In this document: in pieces, positions 8,918 through 17,664 of the stretch
Position numbering within the stretch: position 1 is the first letter of the stretch
How the letters are laid out: each line of letters opens with the position of its first letter
Origin: Paenibacillus kribbensis
Lineage (GTDB): Bacteria > Bacillota > Bacilli > Paenibacillales > Paenibacillaceae
DNA length: 64,000 nt
Direction: 5' to 3'
Assembly (NCBI RefSeq): GCF_002240415.1
Contig: NZ_CP020028.1
Location: forward strand, 4,179,501 to 4,243,500
The notes under the pieces: generated by a model
What the model saw: only the letters and a program-made list of their open reading frames with translations
Told to the model about the DNA's origin: nothing
The model's database searches: none
Position numbers and translations under genes: made by a program

Positions 8918-9218
8918 ATCACCCGTATTTTCAAATTTGTTTCGTACCTGGTGACCAGAATCACCTAAGCCATCTTAATGAATTTTGGCGATGATGTCAA
9001 ATGGTCGGGGATCTACTGTCATGTTAATACATTCATGATTTCCTTCTCGTATGTACTTTAAACGAACCACACAAAATGAATCATTAAAAAATACTATTAA
9101 TTTGCTTGACCACATAAAAGTTGCACTAGACAAAAACTATTGTAGGTGTACAATAGGGATAGTACAATCGTTATGTCACTAATACTAGATTTCATCATGA
9201 ATAAAGAAGGTGGAGCGT
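8918..9218. other. Divergent intergenic region upstream of mntH
   Basis: About 300 bases between two divergent genes. The only clear signals are at its right end, the mntH promoter and inverted repeat described separately. I see no RNA gene or further ORF. Confidence 0.5.
9127..9156 (+). promoter_or_regulatory. mntH promoter with overlapping inverted repeat
   Basis: TAGACA and TACAAT are separated by 16 bases. The inverted repeat CTATTGTA-ggtg-TACAATAG (9137-9156) covers the -10, as expected for a repressor site. It is not the same word as the palindrome before mntA. Confidence 0.45.
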
Positions 9219-10538
9219 ATGAAAAATATAAAGGGCAACTTGGCGGAAATCGCTTCACTGTCGGAAGTGAATCGCTCCTTGAGCGTCCCTAAGGACGGCA
9301 CGTGGTTTCGAAAGTTTCTCGCCTTTGCCGGACCTGGCTATATGGTCGCTGTCGGCTATATGGACCCCGGCAATTGGGCTACAGACATCGCAGGCGGAGC
9401 AAAATTCGGCTACACGCTGCTTAGTGTCATTCTGGTCTCCAACCTGATGGCTATTCTGCTGCAAGCCTTATCCGGCAAGCTTGGCATTGCCACTGGTAAA
9501 GATTTGGCACAAATGTGCCGCGATGCCTATAGTCGTCCCGTCGCAATCGGCTTGTGGCTTTTATGCGAAATTGCCATTGCAGCTATGGATTTGGCCGAGG
9601 TCATCGGCTCAGCCATTGCACTGAAGCTGCTGTTCGGTTTACCGCTACTATATGGCGTTATCATTACCGCATTTGATGTCATGCTCATTTTATTGCTGCA
9701 AAACAAAGGTTTTCGGGCTTTGGAAACATTGGTCATTGTGCTAATGGCGACGATTGCCGGGTGCTTTGGCATCAATCTCATTTTGGCACAGCCATCATGG
9801 GGCGGCATGTTAGGCGGATTTGTGCCAGATTCACAAATTTTGACCAACCCAAGCATGCTGTATATTGCGATCGGTATTATGGGCGCTACCGTGATGCCTC
9901 ACAACCTGTATCTGCATTCATCCATTGTACAAACTCGCAAATTTGAGCAGACTTCAGCAGGTAAACGCGAAGCTATTAAATTTGCAACCTGGGATTCCAG
10001 TATCGCGCTTATGTTCGCCCTATTTATTAATGCCGCCATTTTGATCGTGGCAGCAGCGGTGTTCAATACTGCCGGAAAAACAGATGTAGCCGAAATTAGC
10101 GACGCCTACTATCTGCTATCGCCTTTGCTGGGAACCACACTCGCAAGCATTCTATTCGGGGTGGCATTGCTCGCCTCCGGTCAGAATTCGACCGTTACTG
10201 GTACGTTAGCTGGACAAATCGTCATGGAGGGCTTTCTCAACCTTCGTCTTCCCCCTTGGCTGCGTCGTCTGGTAACGCGACTCATCGCAATCATTCCAGC
10301 GGTAATCGTCACTGCTATCGCCGGTGAAAAAGGAGCGGAAGAACTGCTTGTGCTGAGTCAGGTCATTCTATCCATCCAGTTGCCTTTTGCCATCATCCCA
10401 CTATTGCTCTTTACGAGTGACAAAAAGCTCATGGGTGAATTTGCCAACAAAATGTGGCAAAAAGCATTAGCCTGGATCGTGACCGGTATCATTATTGTCT
10501 TGAATGTGATACTCATCGTCCAAACGATTTCAGGATAG
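9219..10538 (+). CDS. mntH: Nramp-type H+-coupled manganese/divalent metal importer MntH
   Basis: A 439-residue membrane protein of the Nramp family that imports Mn2+ (and Fe2+) with protons. Family motifs are visible: DPGNWATD in the first helix, [14 protein letters not shown] in helix 6 (the MPH metal-binding motif) and [13 protein letters not shown]. About eleven hydrophobic helices can be traced. ATG 9219 is chosen because AGGTGGAG lies just upstream; GTG 9210 is an alternative. With the mnt ABC operon 2 kb away, the region holds two independent manganese uptake systems, a pairing also found in B. subtilis under MntR. Confidence 0.93.
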   Translation: MKNIKGNLAEIASLSEVNRSLSVPKDGTWFRKFLAFAGPGYMVAVGYMDPGNWATDIAGGAKFGYTLLSVILVSNLMAILLQALSGKLGIATGKDLAQMCRDAYSRPVAIGLWLLCEIAIAAMDLAEVIGSAIALKLLFGLPLLYGVIITAFDVMLILLLQNKGFRALETLVIVLMATIAGCFGINLILAQPSWGGMLGGFVPDSQILTNPSMLYIAIGIMGATVMPHNLYLHSSIVQTRKFEQTSAGKREAIKFATWDSSIALMFALFINAAILIVAAAVFNTAGKTDVAEISDAYYLLSPLLGTTLASILFGVALLASGQNSTVTGTLAGQIVMEGFLNLRLPPWLRRLVTRLIAIIPAVIVTAIAGEKGAEELLVLSQVILSIQLPFAIIPLLLFTSDKKLMGEFANKMWQKALAWIVTGIIIVLNVILIVQTISG

Positions 10539-10565
10539 GCTGCTGCCGATAATTCTTTCTACCAA

Positions 10566-10612
10566 CAAAAAAGGTATCCCACGGGCCTTTCACCCAGGGG
10601 ATACCTTTTTTT
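10566..10612. terminator. Bidirectional terminator between mntH and kdpC
   Basis: A perfect AAAAAAGGTATCCC / GGGATACCTTTTTT stem with a 16-17 base loop. A T run is present on both strands, so it can end mntH and the kdp operon. Confidence 0.85.
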
Positions 10613-10678
10613 GTAAAATTGCTATAAAACTTAGTTCCTCCTATTTACTCTACTCTCTATCATTCCGCATGGCCAGTT

Positions 10679-11404
10679 TCACCGCTTGGCAGGCGCTACC
10701 TTCATTTGCGCTTCAAGCGCGAGGTTCAGCTTGAGCACGTTCACACGCGGTTCTCCGAATACTCCGGCACTACGGCCTTCGGTTTGCGTCTCCACCAGTG
10801 CTTTCAGCTGATCCTGCGCGATTCCCGTCAAGCTGCTAATACGTGGAATTTGTACCTGTGCCGCTTGTGGCGAGATATGCGGGTCCAGACCGGAACCGGA
10901 GTTCGTAATCAGATCCACCGGAACCTCGCTAACTGGCACATCCGGATTTTGTTTCTGCCAAGCGGCAATGGAATCCTTGACTCGCTGTATCAAGGCCGGA
11001 TTGGACGGCGCGTAGTTGCTTGATCCTGAACCAGCCCCGTTATAATCAACACTGGATACCCGACCTTGGAAAAACGCAGGATTGGCAAAGGATTGCCCGA
11101 TCAGTTCAGAGCCGACTACCCGTCCCTCCGCATTCTGCAGCATGCTGCCATTGGCTTGCTGCGGAAACAATACCTGTGCCACTCCTGTGCTAACGAGCGG
11201 ATATGCCAAGCCACACAAGAGGATCATCAGCACCGAGGTTCGCAAAGCGACTCCAGTAACCGTGCTTCCCCGCATCTCCTGTCTCTCCGGCTGCCCCTCC
11301 GACCCAGTCCTCGTCACTGCAGGGTTGTTATTGTCTCGTCCGGCAGAACCGGATTTCTCGTGTGCAGCAAATCTGCGCCCAGACATACGATAAAACCCAC
11401 TCAT
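10679..11404 (-). CDS. kdpC: K+-transporting ATPase subunit KdpC
   Basis: A 241-residue subunit of the high-affinity KdpFABC potassium pump. One transmembrane helix (~47-70, TSVLMILLCGLAYPLV) is followed by an extracellular domain with the family blocks GSELIGQSF, RVSSVDYNGAGSGSSNYAPS and SGSGLDPHISPQAA. The start ATG 11404 has GGAAAGGGTGAG upstream. It is about 45 residues longer at the N-terminus than typical KdpC (~190 aa); the extra part is hydrophilic and rich in Arg/Gly/Ser. It is the last kdp gene, 56 bases after kdpB. Confidence 0.92.
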   Translation of the reverse strand: MSGFYRMSGRRFAAHEKSGSAGRDNNNPAVTRTGSEGQPERQEMRGSTVTGVALRTSVLMILLCGLAYPLVSTGVAQVLFPQQANGSMLQNAEGRVVGSELIGQSFANPAFFQGRVSSVDYNGAGSGSSNYAPSNPALIQRVKDSIAAWQKQNPDVPVSEVPVDLITNSGSGLDPHISPQAAQVQIPRISSLTGIAQDQLKALVETQTEGRSAGVFGEPRVNVLKLNLALEAQMKVAPAKR

Positions 11405-11460
11405 GTTGCTCACCCTTTCCGCTTCCATTGTATCTGAAATGCATCCTTTTACAGGCTGCC

Positions 11461-13506
11461 TTAAATCCATAAATGCACCAGCAAATCAATGGCCTTGATG
11501 CCGACAAACGGCACCACCATACCACCCAAACCGTAAATCAGCAAATTCCGTCCGAGCAGGCGGTCCGAGCTCATCGGCTTATACTTTACGCCCTTCATGG
11601 CCAGCGGAATCAGGAGCGGAATAATAACCGCGTTAAAAATCAGCGCCGACAAAATAGCGGACAGCGGAGAGCCAAGCCCCATGACGTTCAAAGCGCCCAT
11701 TTGTGGAATAGCCAGCATGAACATCGCCGGGATAATGGCAAAATATTTGGCAACATCGTTCGCGATGCTAAACGTTGTCAAAGCGCCGCGTGTCATGAGC
11801 AGTTGCTTGCCGATGGCGACCACCTCAATAATTTTGGACGGATCGGAATCCAGATCCACCATATTGGCGGCTTCCTTGGCCGCGACCGTGCCGCTGTTCA
11901 TGGCAAGACCAACATCCGCCTGCGCCAGCGCAGGAGCATCATTGGTACCGTCGCCGGTCATAGCCACCAGCTTGCCTTGTTCCTGCTCACGGCGGATAAC
12001 CGCAATTTTATCCTCCGGCTTGCTTTCAGCTACAAAATCGTCCACACCTGCTTCCCGTGCAATGGTAGCAGCAGTCAGCGGATTATCCCCGGTACACATA
12101 ATCGTGCGGATACCCATTTCCCGGAGCTGATCAAACCGCTCCTTCATGCCCGGCTTCACTGTATCCTTCAAATAAATAATGCCGTATATCCGATCATCCA
12201 GCGCAACCGCCAGCGGTGTACCTCCTTCAGAGGCCACCTGATTCGCTTTTTCCTCCAGATCAGCTGGAACCCTGCCGTTTTGCGATATGATCCACTGCCG
12301 AACAGAGTCCACTGCGCCCTTGCGCACCTTTCGTCCATCGGCCAGGTCCAGGCCACTCATCCGGGTTTCCGCCTTGAACTCAATAAAGGCTCCGCCTGCC
12401 GCCAAGGATTCATCCAATGTGTATTCCTGTGATGTGTACTCCTGCTTGCGCATCAATTCCAGCACCGAGCGTCCCTCAGGCGTCTCATCCTTCATTGAGC
12501 TCATCGCTGCCCACTTTACCAGCTCTGCCTTCTCCACGCCCCCTACAGGCACAAATTCACTCGCCATCCGGTTCCCGAAGGTGATGGTCCCCGTTTTGTC
12601 GAGAATCATCGTGTTGATGTCCCCGGATGCCTCTACCGCCTTGCCTGACATCGCCAGCACGTTAAACTGGGTGACCCGGTCCATACCGGCAATCCCAATC
12701 GCCGACAGCAGCCCTCCAATTGTGGTCGGAATCAGACAAACCAGCAGCGAAATCAAGACTGGTACAGGCAAATCGATGTTAAAATGGCGGGCGATCGGAG
12801 CCAGCGTGACCACCACGATCAAAAAAATAATCGTCAAGCTGATCAGCAACGTGTTCAACGCAATTTCATTCGGCGTTTTTTGCCGCTGTGCCCCTTCCAC
12901 GAGCGAAATCATTTTATCAATAAACGTTTCGCCCGGCTCTGCCGTAATCCGCACCTTGATGCGGTCACTAACTACCCGTGTCCCGCCCGTTACCGAGCAA
13001 AAATCACCGCCCGATTCCTTGATGACCGGAGCTGATTCCCCTGTAATCGCCGATTCATCCACCGAAGCCAGTCCTTCAATAACCTCGCCGTCCCCCGGAA
13101 TCATCTCGCCCTGGGATACCAGCACAATATCCCCTTTACGCAGCTCGGTTGAGCTAACCACCTGAATGTCATTTCCGACAAGCTTGTTGGCCTGTGTATC
13201 CTGCTTGGATTTTTTCAAAGAGGCAGCTTGCGCCTTCCCCCGCCCCTCCGCGAGCGCTTCAGCAAAATTGGCAAAGAGCAGCGTGAACAGCAGAATAACA
13301 AAAACAGCCAGGTTAAAGCTCATTTCCTTGTCAGCTCCAAAATAACCGGGAAACAGCAGCATCAGCAGCACAACCAGTGTGCCGATCTCCACGACGAACA
13401 TGACGGGATTTTTCATCATGAGCATCGGATTTAATTTCATAAAGCTATCCCTGATCGCATGCTTCAAGATGCTTCTGTCCAGCATGCGTTTACGTTGTTC
13501 CTTCAT
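11461..13506 (-). CDS. kdpB: K+-transporting ATPase ATP-binding subunit KdpB
   Basis: A 681-residue P-type ATPase subunit that hydrolyses ATP for K+ uptake. It shows the actuator motif TGES (~155-158; its Ser is the inhibitory phosphorylation site known in E. coli KdpB), the phosphorylated Asp303 in DKTGT, and [11 protein letters not shown] in the P domain. Membrane helices lie at ~35-80, ~215-275 and in the C-terminal part. ATG 13506 has GGGGTG upstream; TTG 13512 is an in-frame alternative. All catalytic motifs are intact. Confidence 0.95.
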   Translation of the reverse strand: MKEQRKRMLDRSILKHAIRDSFMKLNPMLMMKNPVMFVVEIGTLVVLLMLLFPGYFGADKEMSFNLAVFVILLFTLLFANFAEALAEGRGKAQAASLKKSKQDTQANKLVGNDIQVVSSTELRKGDIVLVSQGEMIPGDGEVIEGLASVDESAITGESAPVIKESGGDFCSVTGGTRVVSDRIKVRITAEPGETFIDKMISLVEGAQRQKTPNEIALNTLLISLTIIFLIVVVTLAPIARHFNIDLPVPVLISLLVCLIPTTIGGLLSAIGIAGMDRVTQFNVLAMSGKAVEASGDINTMILDKTGTITFGNRMASEFVPVGGVEKAELVKWAAMSSMKDETPEGRSVLELMRKQEYTSQEYTLDESLAAGGAFIEFKAETRMSGLDLADGRKVRKGAVDSVRQWIISQNGRVPADLEEKANQVASEGGTPLAVALDDRIYGIIYLKDTVKPGMKERFDQLREMGIRTIMCTGDNPLTAATIAREAGVDDFVAESKPEDKIAVIRREQEQGKLVAMTGDGTNDAPALAQADVGLAMNSGTVAAKEAANMVDLDSDPSKIIEVVAIGKQLLMTRGALTTFSIANDVAKYFAIIPAMFMLAIPQMGALNVMGLGSPLSAILSALIFNAVIIPLLIPLAMKGVKYKPMSSDRLLGRNLLIYGLGGMVVPFVGIKAIDLLVHLWI

Positions 13507-13559
13507 GATCAAGCACCCCGTTCATCCATTCTCAATTTCTTCTTCATGCTTATTCTTCA

Positions 13560-15236
13560 TCACATGGTCAAAAATTCAGCTACAGGCCCCAATACGATGA
13601 CAGGCAAAAAGGTCAATGCACCAATCAACAGAACAACTCCGATCAGAATGGCCCCAAACAGCTTGTTGTCCGTGCGCAGTGTGCCCGTCGTCACTGGTGT
13701 CGGCGCTTTGGCATTCAACGAAGCCGCTACAGCCAGCAATGCAATCATGGATACATATCGTCCAAAGAACATAACCATCCCTGTTGTTAAGTTCCAGAAT
13801 ACGTTGTTATCTGCAAGACCTTCAAACCCTGACCCGTTATTTGCCGCAGATGACGCATATTCATAGAGCACCTGAGTCAGCCCGTGATATCCGGGGTTTG
13901 TGACCGCATCATACCCCCAATGACTCATAAAAGCGAGCGCAGTCGGTGCCAGAATGAGAAACGGATGTACCAGAATGGCAATCGCGATCAGCTTCATTTC
14001 CTTGCCTTCAATTTTCCTACCCATAAATTCCGGGGTTCTTCCGACCATCAGTCCGCATATAAACACACCCAGAATCGCGTACATCAGCATGTTCATCAGC
14101 CCGACACCCTTGCCGCCGAAAATGACGTTTAACATCATTTCACCCAAAGCCGCCATACCACCCAGCGGGGTCAGTGTGTCATGCATATTATTGACCGAAC
14201 CTGTCGTTGCCGCTGTCGTCACCGCAGTGAATAATGCCGATTGTCCAATGCCGAAGCGAACCTCTTTCCCTTCCATGCTTCCCTGCGAAGCATCCACACC
14301 CAGCGCCTGTATCAGCGGATTTCCCGTCTTTTCAGACACGTACGTAATGGACAGAAAAATAAGGAACAATACCATCATCGAGCTAAAAATAATCCAGCCC
14401 TGCTTACGATTGCGGGCAAACAAGCCAAAGGTATACGGCAGCGAAGCCGGCATTACCCACATCGCTAAAATCTCCAGAACGTTCGTCCAGGGACTTGGAT
14501 TCTCAAAAGGATGCGCAGAGTTGGCACCCGCATAACCGCCCCCGTTCGTCCCCAGATGCTTGATAGATTCCATCGAAGCAATGGGCCCCAAAGCAATCTG
14601 CTGCTGTGTTCCGCTCAGCGTCGTAATATCCACCGTAGGCTGCAGCGTCTGTGGTACTTTCAATCCAACCAGCACCAGCGTAAGCACAAAGGCCAGCGGC
14701 AGGAAAATCCGTATAATCGACTTGATGAAATCCTGAAAAAAATTGCCCATTCCTTCACCGCGCCGCGTCAATCCTCTCATAAAAGCCGCAGCAACAGCAA
14801 AACCGGAAGCCGCCGAAGTGAACATCATCATCGTGACAAACGCCATCTGTGTCAGATACGTAAGTCCGCTTTCTCCGCTATAATGCTGGAGATTCGTATT
14901 GGTCATAAAGCTGATTACCGTGTTAAAAGCCAATGACGCTTCCATATTGCCGTTTCCAGCCGGATTCCCGGGAAGCATTCCTTGCAAACGCAGCAGCACA
15001 TAGCTGATGACCACAAGCACGACATTGGTCGCGAGAAAGCTCATAACATACGTAGTCCAACGCATATTCTCCAGCTTTTTCAAGCCTGCTAGCCTATAAA
15101 TCAGCTTTTCCGTTCCACCGAAAATTCGATCCGTCCGATTCGGTTCATTTGAGAATACATGATACATATAGGTGCCCACTGGCTTTACCAAGAGCAGCAA
15201 TATGACAAGCACAATTCCAATTTGCAGCAGCTCCAT
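13560..15236 (-). CDS. kdpA: K+-transporting ATPase channel subunit KdpA
   Basis: A 558-residue channel-like subunit that binds and selects K+. About ten hydrophobic segments and the selectivity-filter loops are visible, for example TNTNLQHYSGESGL and GTNGGGYAGANSAHPFENPS. The length matches the family. AAGGAGG lies just upstream of ATG 15236. A 140-base gap with no evident gene separates it from kdpF; kdpB follows after 53 bases. Confidence 0.95.
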   Translation of the reverse strand: MELLQIGIVLVILLLLVKPVGTYMYHVFSNEPNRTDRIFGGTEKLIYRLAGLKKLENMRWTTYVMSFLATNVVLVVISYVLLRLQGMLPGNPAGNGNMEASLAFNTVISFMTNTNLQHYSGESGLTYLTQMAFVTMMMFTSAASGFAVAAAFMRGLTRRGEGMGNFFQDFIKSIIRIFLPLAFVLTLVLVGLKVPQTLQPTVDITTLSGTQQQIALGPIASMESIKHLGTNGGGYAGANSAHPFENPSPWTNVLEILAMWVMPASLPYTFGLFARNRKQGWIIFSSMMVLFLIFLSITYVSEKTGNPLIQALGVDASQGSMEGKEVRFGIGQSALFTAVTTAATTGSVNNMHDTLTPLGGMAALGEMMLNVIFGGKGVGLMNMLMYAILGVFICGLMVGRTPEFMGRKIEGKEMKLIAIAILVHPFLILAPTALAFMSHWGYDAVTNPGYHGLTQVLYEYASSAANNGSGFEGLADNNVFWNLTTGMVMFFGRYVSMIALLAVAASLNAKAPTPVTTGTLRTDNKLFGAILIGVVLLIGALTFLPVIVLGPVAEFLTM

Positions 15237-15377
15237 CGTCTATTCCTCCTTAAAATGCTCCTGCGCATGTGGAACAACAGACCTGACCCAGACCAGCAAG
15301 CGAGTGCACACGTTTGCGCCAAACCCGCTACCTGTGATACCGGATCTGCTGTTCCTGCCCGTTTCCTCTTATAGCGA

Positions 15378-15455
15378 TTAAAACTTTTCAGGGTTCAGGA
15401 GCGCATAGATTAAATACACCAACACCATAGCCGTGAGCACAAGCACAACAATCAT
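15378..15455 (-). CDS. kdpF: KdpF, small subunit of the K+-transporting ATPase
   Basis: A 25-residue single-helix membrane peptide. The hydrophobic core VVLVLTAMVLVYLIYALL is followed by the family tail NPEKF. KdpF stabilises the KdpABC complex in E. coli. Its ATG (15455) overlaps the TGA of the preceding small ORF as ATGA, with AGGGCGAAGAGG upstream, so the two are translationally coupled. Position directly before kdpA supports the call. Confidence 0.88.
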   Translation of the reverse strand: MIVVLVLTAMVLVYLIYALLNPEKF

Positions 15456-15559
15456 CCTCTTCGCCCTCCCTTAGAGGTCTGCTCATTGCACCAGCGTACA
15501 AATAGCAGTATCGCTCCATAACTCACAGCCAGCACGAGCAGCATGTATATATCCATCAT
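15452..15559 (-). CDS. 35-aa single-helix membrane protein preceding kdpF
   Basis: Reads MMDIYMLLVLAVSYGAILLF followed by RWCNEQTSKGGRRG: one transmembrane helix and a short basic, presumably cytoplasmic tail. GGGAGGGC stands before ATG 15559 (second ATG 15556), and its TGA overlaps the kdpF start. The gene structure and position suggest a small partner or regulator of the Kdp complex. I do not know a characterised homologue; this is inferred from context. Confidence 0.7.
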   Translation of the reverse strand: MMDIYMLLVLAVSYGAILLFVRWCNEQTSKGGRRG

Positions 15560-15610
15560 GTTCAAGCCCTCCCGTATCAGTCCTCAGATCAATAACTATG
15601 TTATAAGCGC

Positions 15611-16006
15611 TTATCCGTTCAGCAGAAAACCCACCTCTCCGTTCAATGTGTAGATCACATGATCCGCTCCTAATCCCCGATAAATTCCTTGTGGATTACA
15701 GCCGTGCGTGATGACATAGATCAAATCCGATGTCAGTGGCCGGCATATTTGCAGGAAACGGCAAGTCAGATTCATACTGTTTTCGAACAAATACACGCTA
15801 CCAATTTCTTTTTTGGGAAAATTCCATTTTCCCGCTTGCATCGTATTGATGCGCACAATGTGCTCCACACCCATTTTTTTGAGCTGTCGTTCCTCCTGAG
15901 CGCTATTGGTGAGTACCGCAAACGCCAGTTTTTTGAACATAAGCAATTTCACAAAACTTCTGCCCGCTTCATTCGGTGCAGTGACGATAATTAACCGACC
16001 TTCCAT
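15611..16006 (-). CDS. Unknown 131-aa protein, first gene of the kdp operon behind the c-di-AMP riboswitch
   Basis: Starts MEGRLIIVTAPNEAGRSF; ATG 16006 has GAGGAGC six bases upstream. The alternating strand-helix pattern (LIIVTAP, FAVLTNS, VEHIVRIN, SVYLFEN, DLIYVITHG) suggests a compact Rossmann-like alpha/beta domain of the NAD(P)- or nucleotide-binding type, but there is no classic GxGxxG. There is no signal or membrane segment. It is the first gene after the riboswitch terminator, so its expression should follow that of kdpFABC. A cytosolic RCK/TrkA-like or other ligand-sensing role is possible; I do not recognise the family. Confidence 0.72.
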   Translation of the reverse strand: MEGRLIIVTAPNEAGRSFVKLLMFKKLAFAVLTNSAQEERQLKKMGVEHIVRINTMQAGKWNFPKKEIGSVYLFENSMNLTCRFLQICRPLTSDLIYVITHGCNPQGIYRGLGADHVIYTLNGEVGFLLNG

Positions 16007-16037
16007 CAGTAGCTCCTCTCCCGGTATAAAAAGACAA

Positions 16038-16078
16038 CAAAAAGAAGCCAAAGGAAAAAGGCTTTCCTCCGGCTTCTT
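16038..16078 (-). terminator. Riboswitch expression-platform terminator
   Basis: AAGAAGCC and AGGAAA pair with TTCCT and GGCTTCTT, followed by five T on the minus strand. It sits between the ydaO aptamer and the first structural gene, as in transcriptional OFF switches. Confidence 0.8.
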
Positions 16079-16104
16079 ACATATCCATGATAAAATAAAC
16101 CATG

Positions 16105-16290
16105 GCTGCACACGGCGGTTTGTTGCCTCTCCCTGTACGCTTACGAGGTTAGCTGTCGGATTTGGACGTGAGAGTCGCCCTATTTCCGGCACTTGGCCGG
16201 AAAATTCACCCCATGAGATTACGGCTTCCAAAGCCGTATACATCCCGATTGGTTCCCCCGCTTTTGCAACTGCAAAATTCAGCGATTAGA
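16105..16290 (-). ncRNA. c-di-AMP riboswitch (ydaO/yuaA class) controlling the kdp operon
   Basis: On the minus strand the leader carries the conserved ydaO words in order: AATCGCTGAAT, GGGGGAACCAAT, GGGGTGAATT, AGGGCGACTCTC, and GACAGCTAACCTCGTAAGCG followed by a GGGAGAGG tail. ydaO aptamers bind c-di-AMP and usually cause termination; a strong terminator follows 30-60 bases downstream. c-di-AMP riboswitches control K+ uptake genes in Bacillus. The arrangement predicts that high c-di-AMP (high K+) turns off the downstream 131-aa gene, 35-aa gene and kdpFABC. Confidence 0.9.
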
Positions 16291-16336
16291 CAATTCGTTG
16301 CTGCTTCATTCTTGTTAATTTGAAATTACGTCTTGA

Positions 16337-16366
16337 ATCATACACCCGTGCAAGGAGCACTGTAAA
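16337..16366 (-). promoter_or_regulatory. Candidate SigA promoter of the kdp riboswitch transcript
   Basis: TTTACA and TATGAT are separated by 18 bases on the minus strand, ending about 45 bases before the aptamer. No other good hexamer pair lies in this leader. Confidence 0.5.
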
Positions 16367-16697
16367 GCTCACCAACGGGGTTATAAATCGTCCTTTTAAG
16401 CATAGAAGATCAATAATAACGCTTACAATACGACTATGCTTCTCCCAGCTCCTTTAATCTCGGTTTTTCATACCTTTTCGAAAATGAAAGGCATGTCAAT
16501 ATTGGCGTAAGGAGAGCAGTTTTGTCCTTTTTTTGTAAAAGCGAAAGAAAATGTGCTATATACACCAGATAAACGCCGATTGAACCTGCTTTTACGCTGA
16601 GAAACGCCGCAATTCGCTCCATTTGCAGCGCAATTTGCCGTTTTGAACAAAATACGATTTTACAGTATTAAGAAAACTCATTACATCTATTGTAGGC

Positions 16698-16735
16698 TTG
16701 CAACCTTTCATAAAATTGCTTACGATTTAATTGTA
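16698..16735 (+). promoter_or_regulatory. GPx promoter with OhrR/MarR-like operator
   Basis: TTGCAA and TACGAT are separated by 17 bases. The -10 overlaps TACGATTTAATTGTA (16721-16735), which matches the B. subtilis OhrR half-operator TACAATTAAATTGTA at 13 of 15 positions. A related TACATCTATTGTA lies at 16682-16694. This suggests derepression by organic peroxide; it is inferred from the motif only. Confidence 0.5.
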
Positions 16736-16759
16736 GAATATCGAATTAGGAGGGATACC

Positions 16760-17245
16760 ATGACCGTTTATGAATATGGTGCCAAAACCCTGCAAGGAAA
16801 AGAAATCCCGTTATCCATATATGAAGGGAAAGTTCTGCTCATCGTGAACACAGCCAGTAAATGCGGGCTAACTCCCCAATATAAAGCGCTACAGGAGCTA
16901 TACGACCAGTATCATGAGCATGGGCTCGAAATTTTGGGATTTCCCAGCAACCAATTTGCCAAGCAAGAGCCGGGTTCCAGCGAGGAGATTTCGGAGTTTT
17001 GCCAGATCAACTACGGAGTTTCCTTTCCGATGTTTGCCAAGACAGATGTCAACGGTGATCAGGCACACCCTTTATTTCGCTACCTTACCCAAACAGCTCC
17101 AGGCGTATTAGGCTCCAAAGCGATCAAGTGGAATTTTACGAAATTTTTAATCACACGCGAAGGTAACGTATTTAAGCGCTATGCACCACAAACAACTCCG
17201 GATAAGCTGGCAGGAGATATTGAAAAGCTTTTGCAGGAAAAATAA
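16760..17245 (+). CDS. Glutathione peroxidase family protein (thiol peroxidase, BsaA-like)
   Basis: A 161-residue cytosolic peroxidase. The catalytic Cys35 lies in NTASKCGLTPQY, the partner Gln in GFPSNQFAKQEPG (~70) and the Trp in KWNFTKF (~125), so the catalytic triad is complete. In Firmicutes such proteins reduce hydroperoxides with thioredoxin rather than glutathione. ATG 16760 is preceded by AGGAGGG; the longer frame from 16643 has no ribosome site and runs over the promoter. Single-gene unit followed by a terminator; likely peroxide-regulated. Confidence 0.92.
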   Translation: MTVYEYGAKTLQGKEIPLSIYEGKVLLIVNTASKCGLTPQYKALQELYDQYHEHGLEILGFPSNQFAKQEPGSSEEISEFCQINYGVSFPMFAKTDVNGDQAHPLFRYLTQTAPGVLGSKAIKWNFTKFLITREGNVFKRYAPQTTPDKLAGDIEKLLQEK

Positions 17246-17261
17246 GATTCGATTAAAACAA

Positions 17262-17303
17262 AAAAGCATCCCTTCACACAAAACGTGTCAGGATGCTTTT
17301 TTT
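17262..17303 (+). terminator. Terminator after the GPx gene
   Basis: AAAGCATCC and GGATGCTTT pair around a 19-base loop and are followed by TTTTTTT. Confidence 0.8.
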
Positions 17304-17337
17304 ATTTTTGCTATTTGTAACCGTATCTTCCATATAA

Positions 17338-17420
17338 TGCGGTCGAGAGGACTCGAACCTCCACGGGCGTACGCCCACTACCCCCTCAAGATAGCGTGTC
17401 TGCCATTCCACCACGACCGC
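17338..17420 (-). tRNA. tRNA-Leu (GAG)
   Basis: An 83-base class II tRNA with acceptor GCGGTCG/CGACCGC, anticodon loop TTGAGGG (anticodon GAG), a long variable arm and T loop GTTCGAGTC. No CCA is encoded. It is nearly identical to the tRNA at 20671-20753. Confidence 0.93.
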
Positions 17421-17502
17421 AAATCATAATGTTTTGAGGCAACAGATTTATTATACTCCCTTAGCTTATATTTGTAAACCAAAATTTAATAATTATTTAT
17501 TA

Positions 17503-17519
17503 TGTTATGTTAAATAACA
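17503..17519. promoter_or_regulatory. Perfect GlnR/TnrA box 1
   Basis: TGTTA-N7-TAACA matches the consensus TGTNA-N7-TNACA exactly. It lies upstream of the TTGACA at 17545-17550, a possible -35 of the ureF-like gene. Confidence 0.65.
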
Positions 17520-17617
17520 TATAAGAGCTATAAAAATATTTAATTTGACATTTTAGCAAAATAAATGTGAATATATATTACATAATACTTTAAGTATTCA
17601 AATAAACTCAACTTATA

Positions 17618-17634
17618 TGTTAAATAATATAACA
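17618..17634. promoter_or_regulatory. Perfect GlnR/TnrA box 2
   Basis: A second exact TGTTA-N7-TAACA match, 115 bases from box 1 and about 30 bases before the likely ureF start. Its position downstream of the putative promoter suits repression by GlnR. It overlaps an ATG at 17617, arguing against that ATG as the start. Confidence 0.65.
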
Positions 17635-17664
17635 CAATATTTCGATTCAAGGAGGCGAACCACC

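Noticed and set aside
11473..13165. Long plus-strand frames (319 and 292 codons)
   Set aside because: Antisense to kdpB, whose motifs are intact; they arise from GC-skewed codon use.
16434..16650. Two short minus-strand frames upstream of GPx
   Set aside because: No ribosome site and they run through the promoter region between the riboswitch and GPx.
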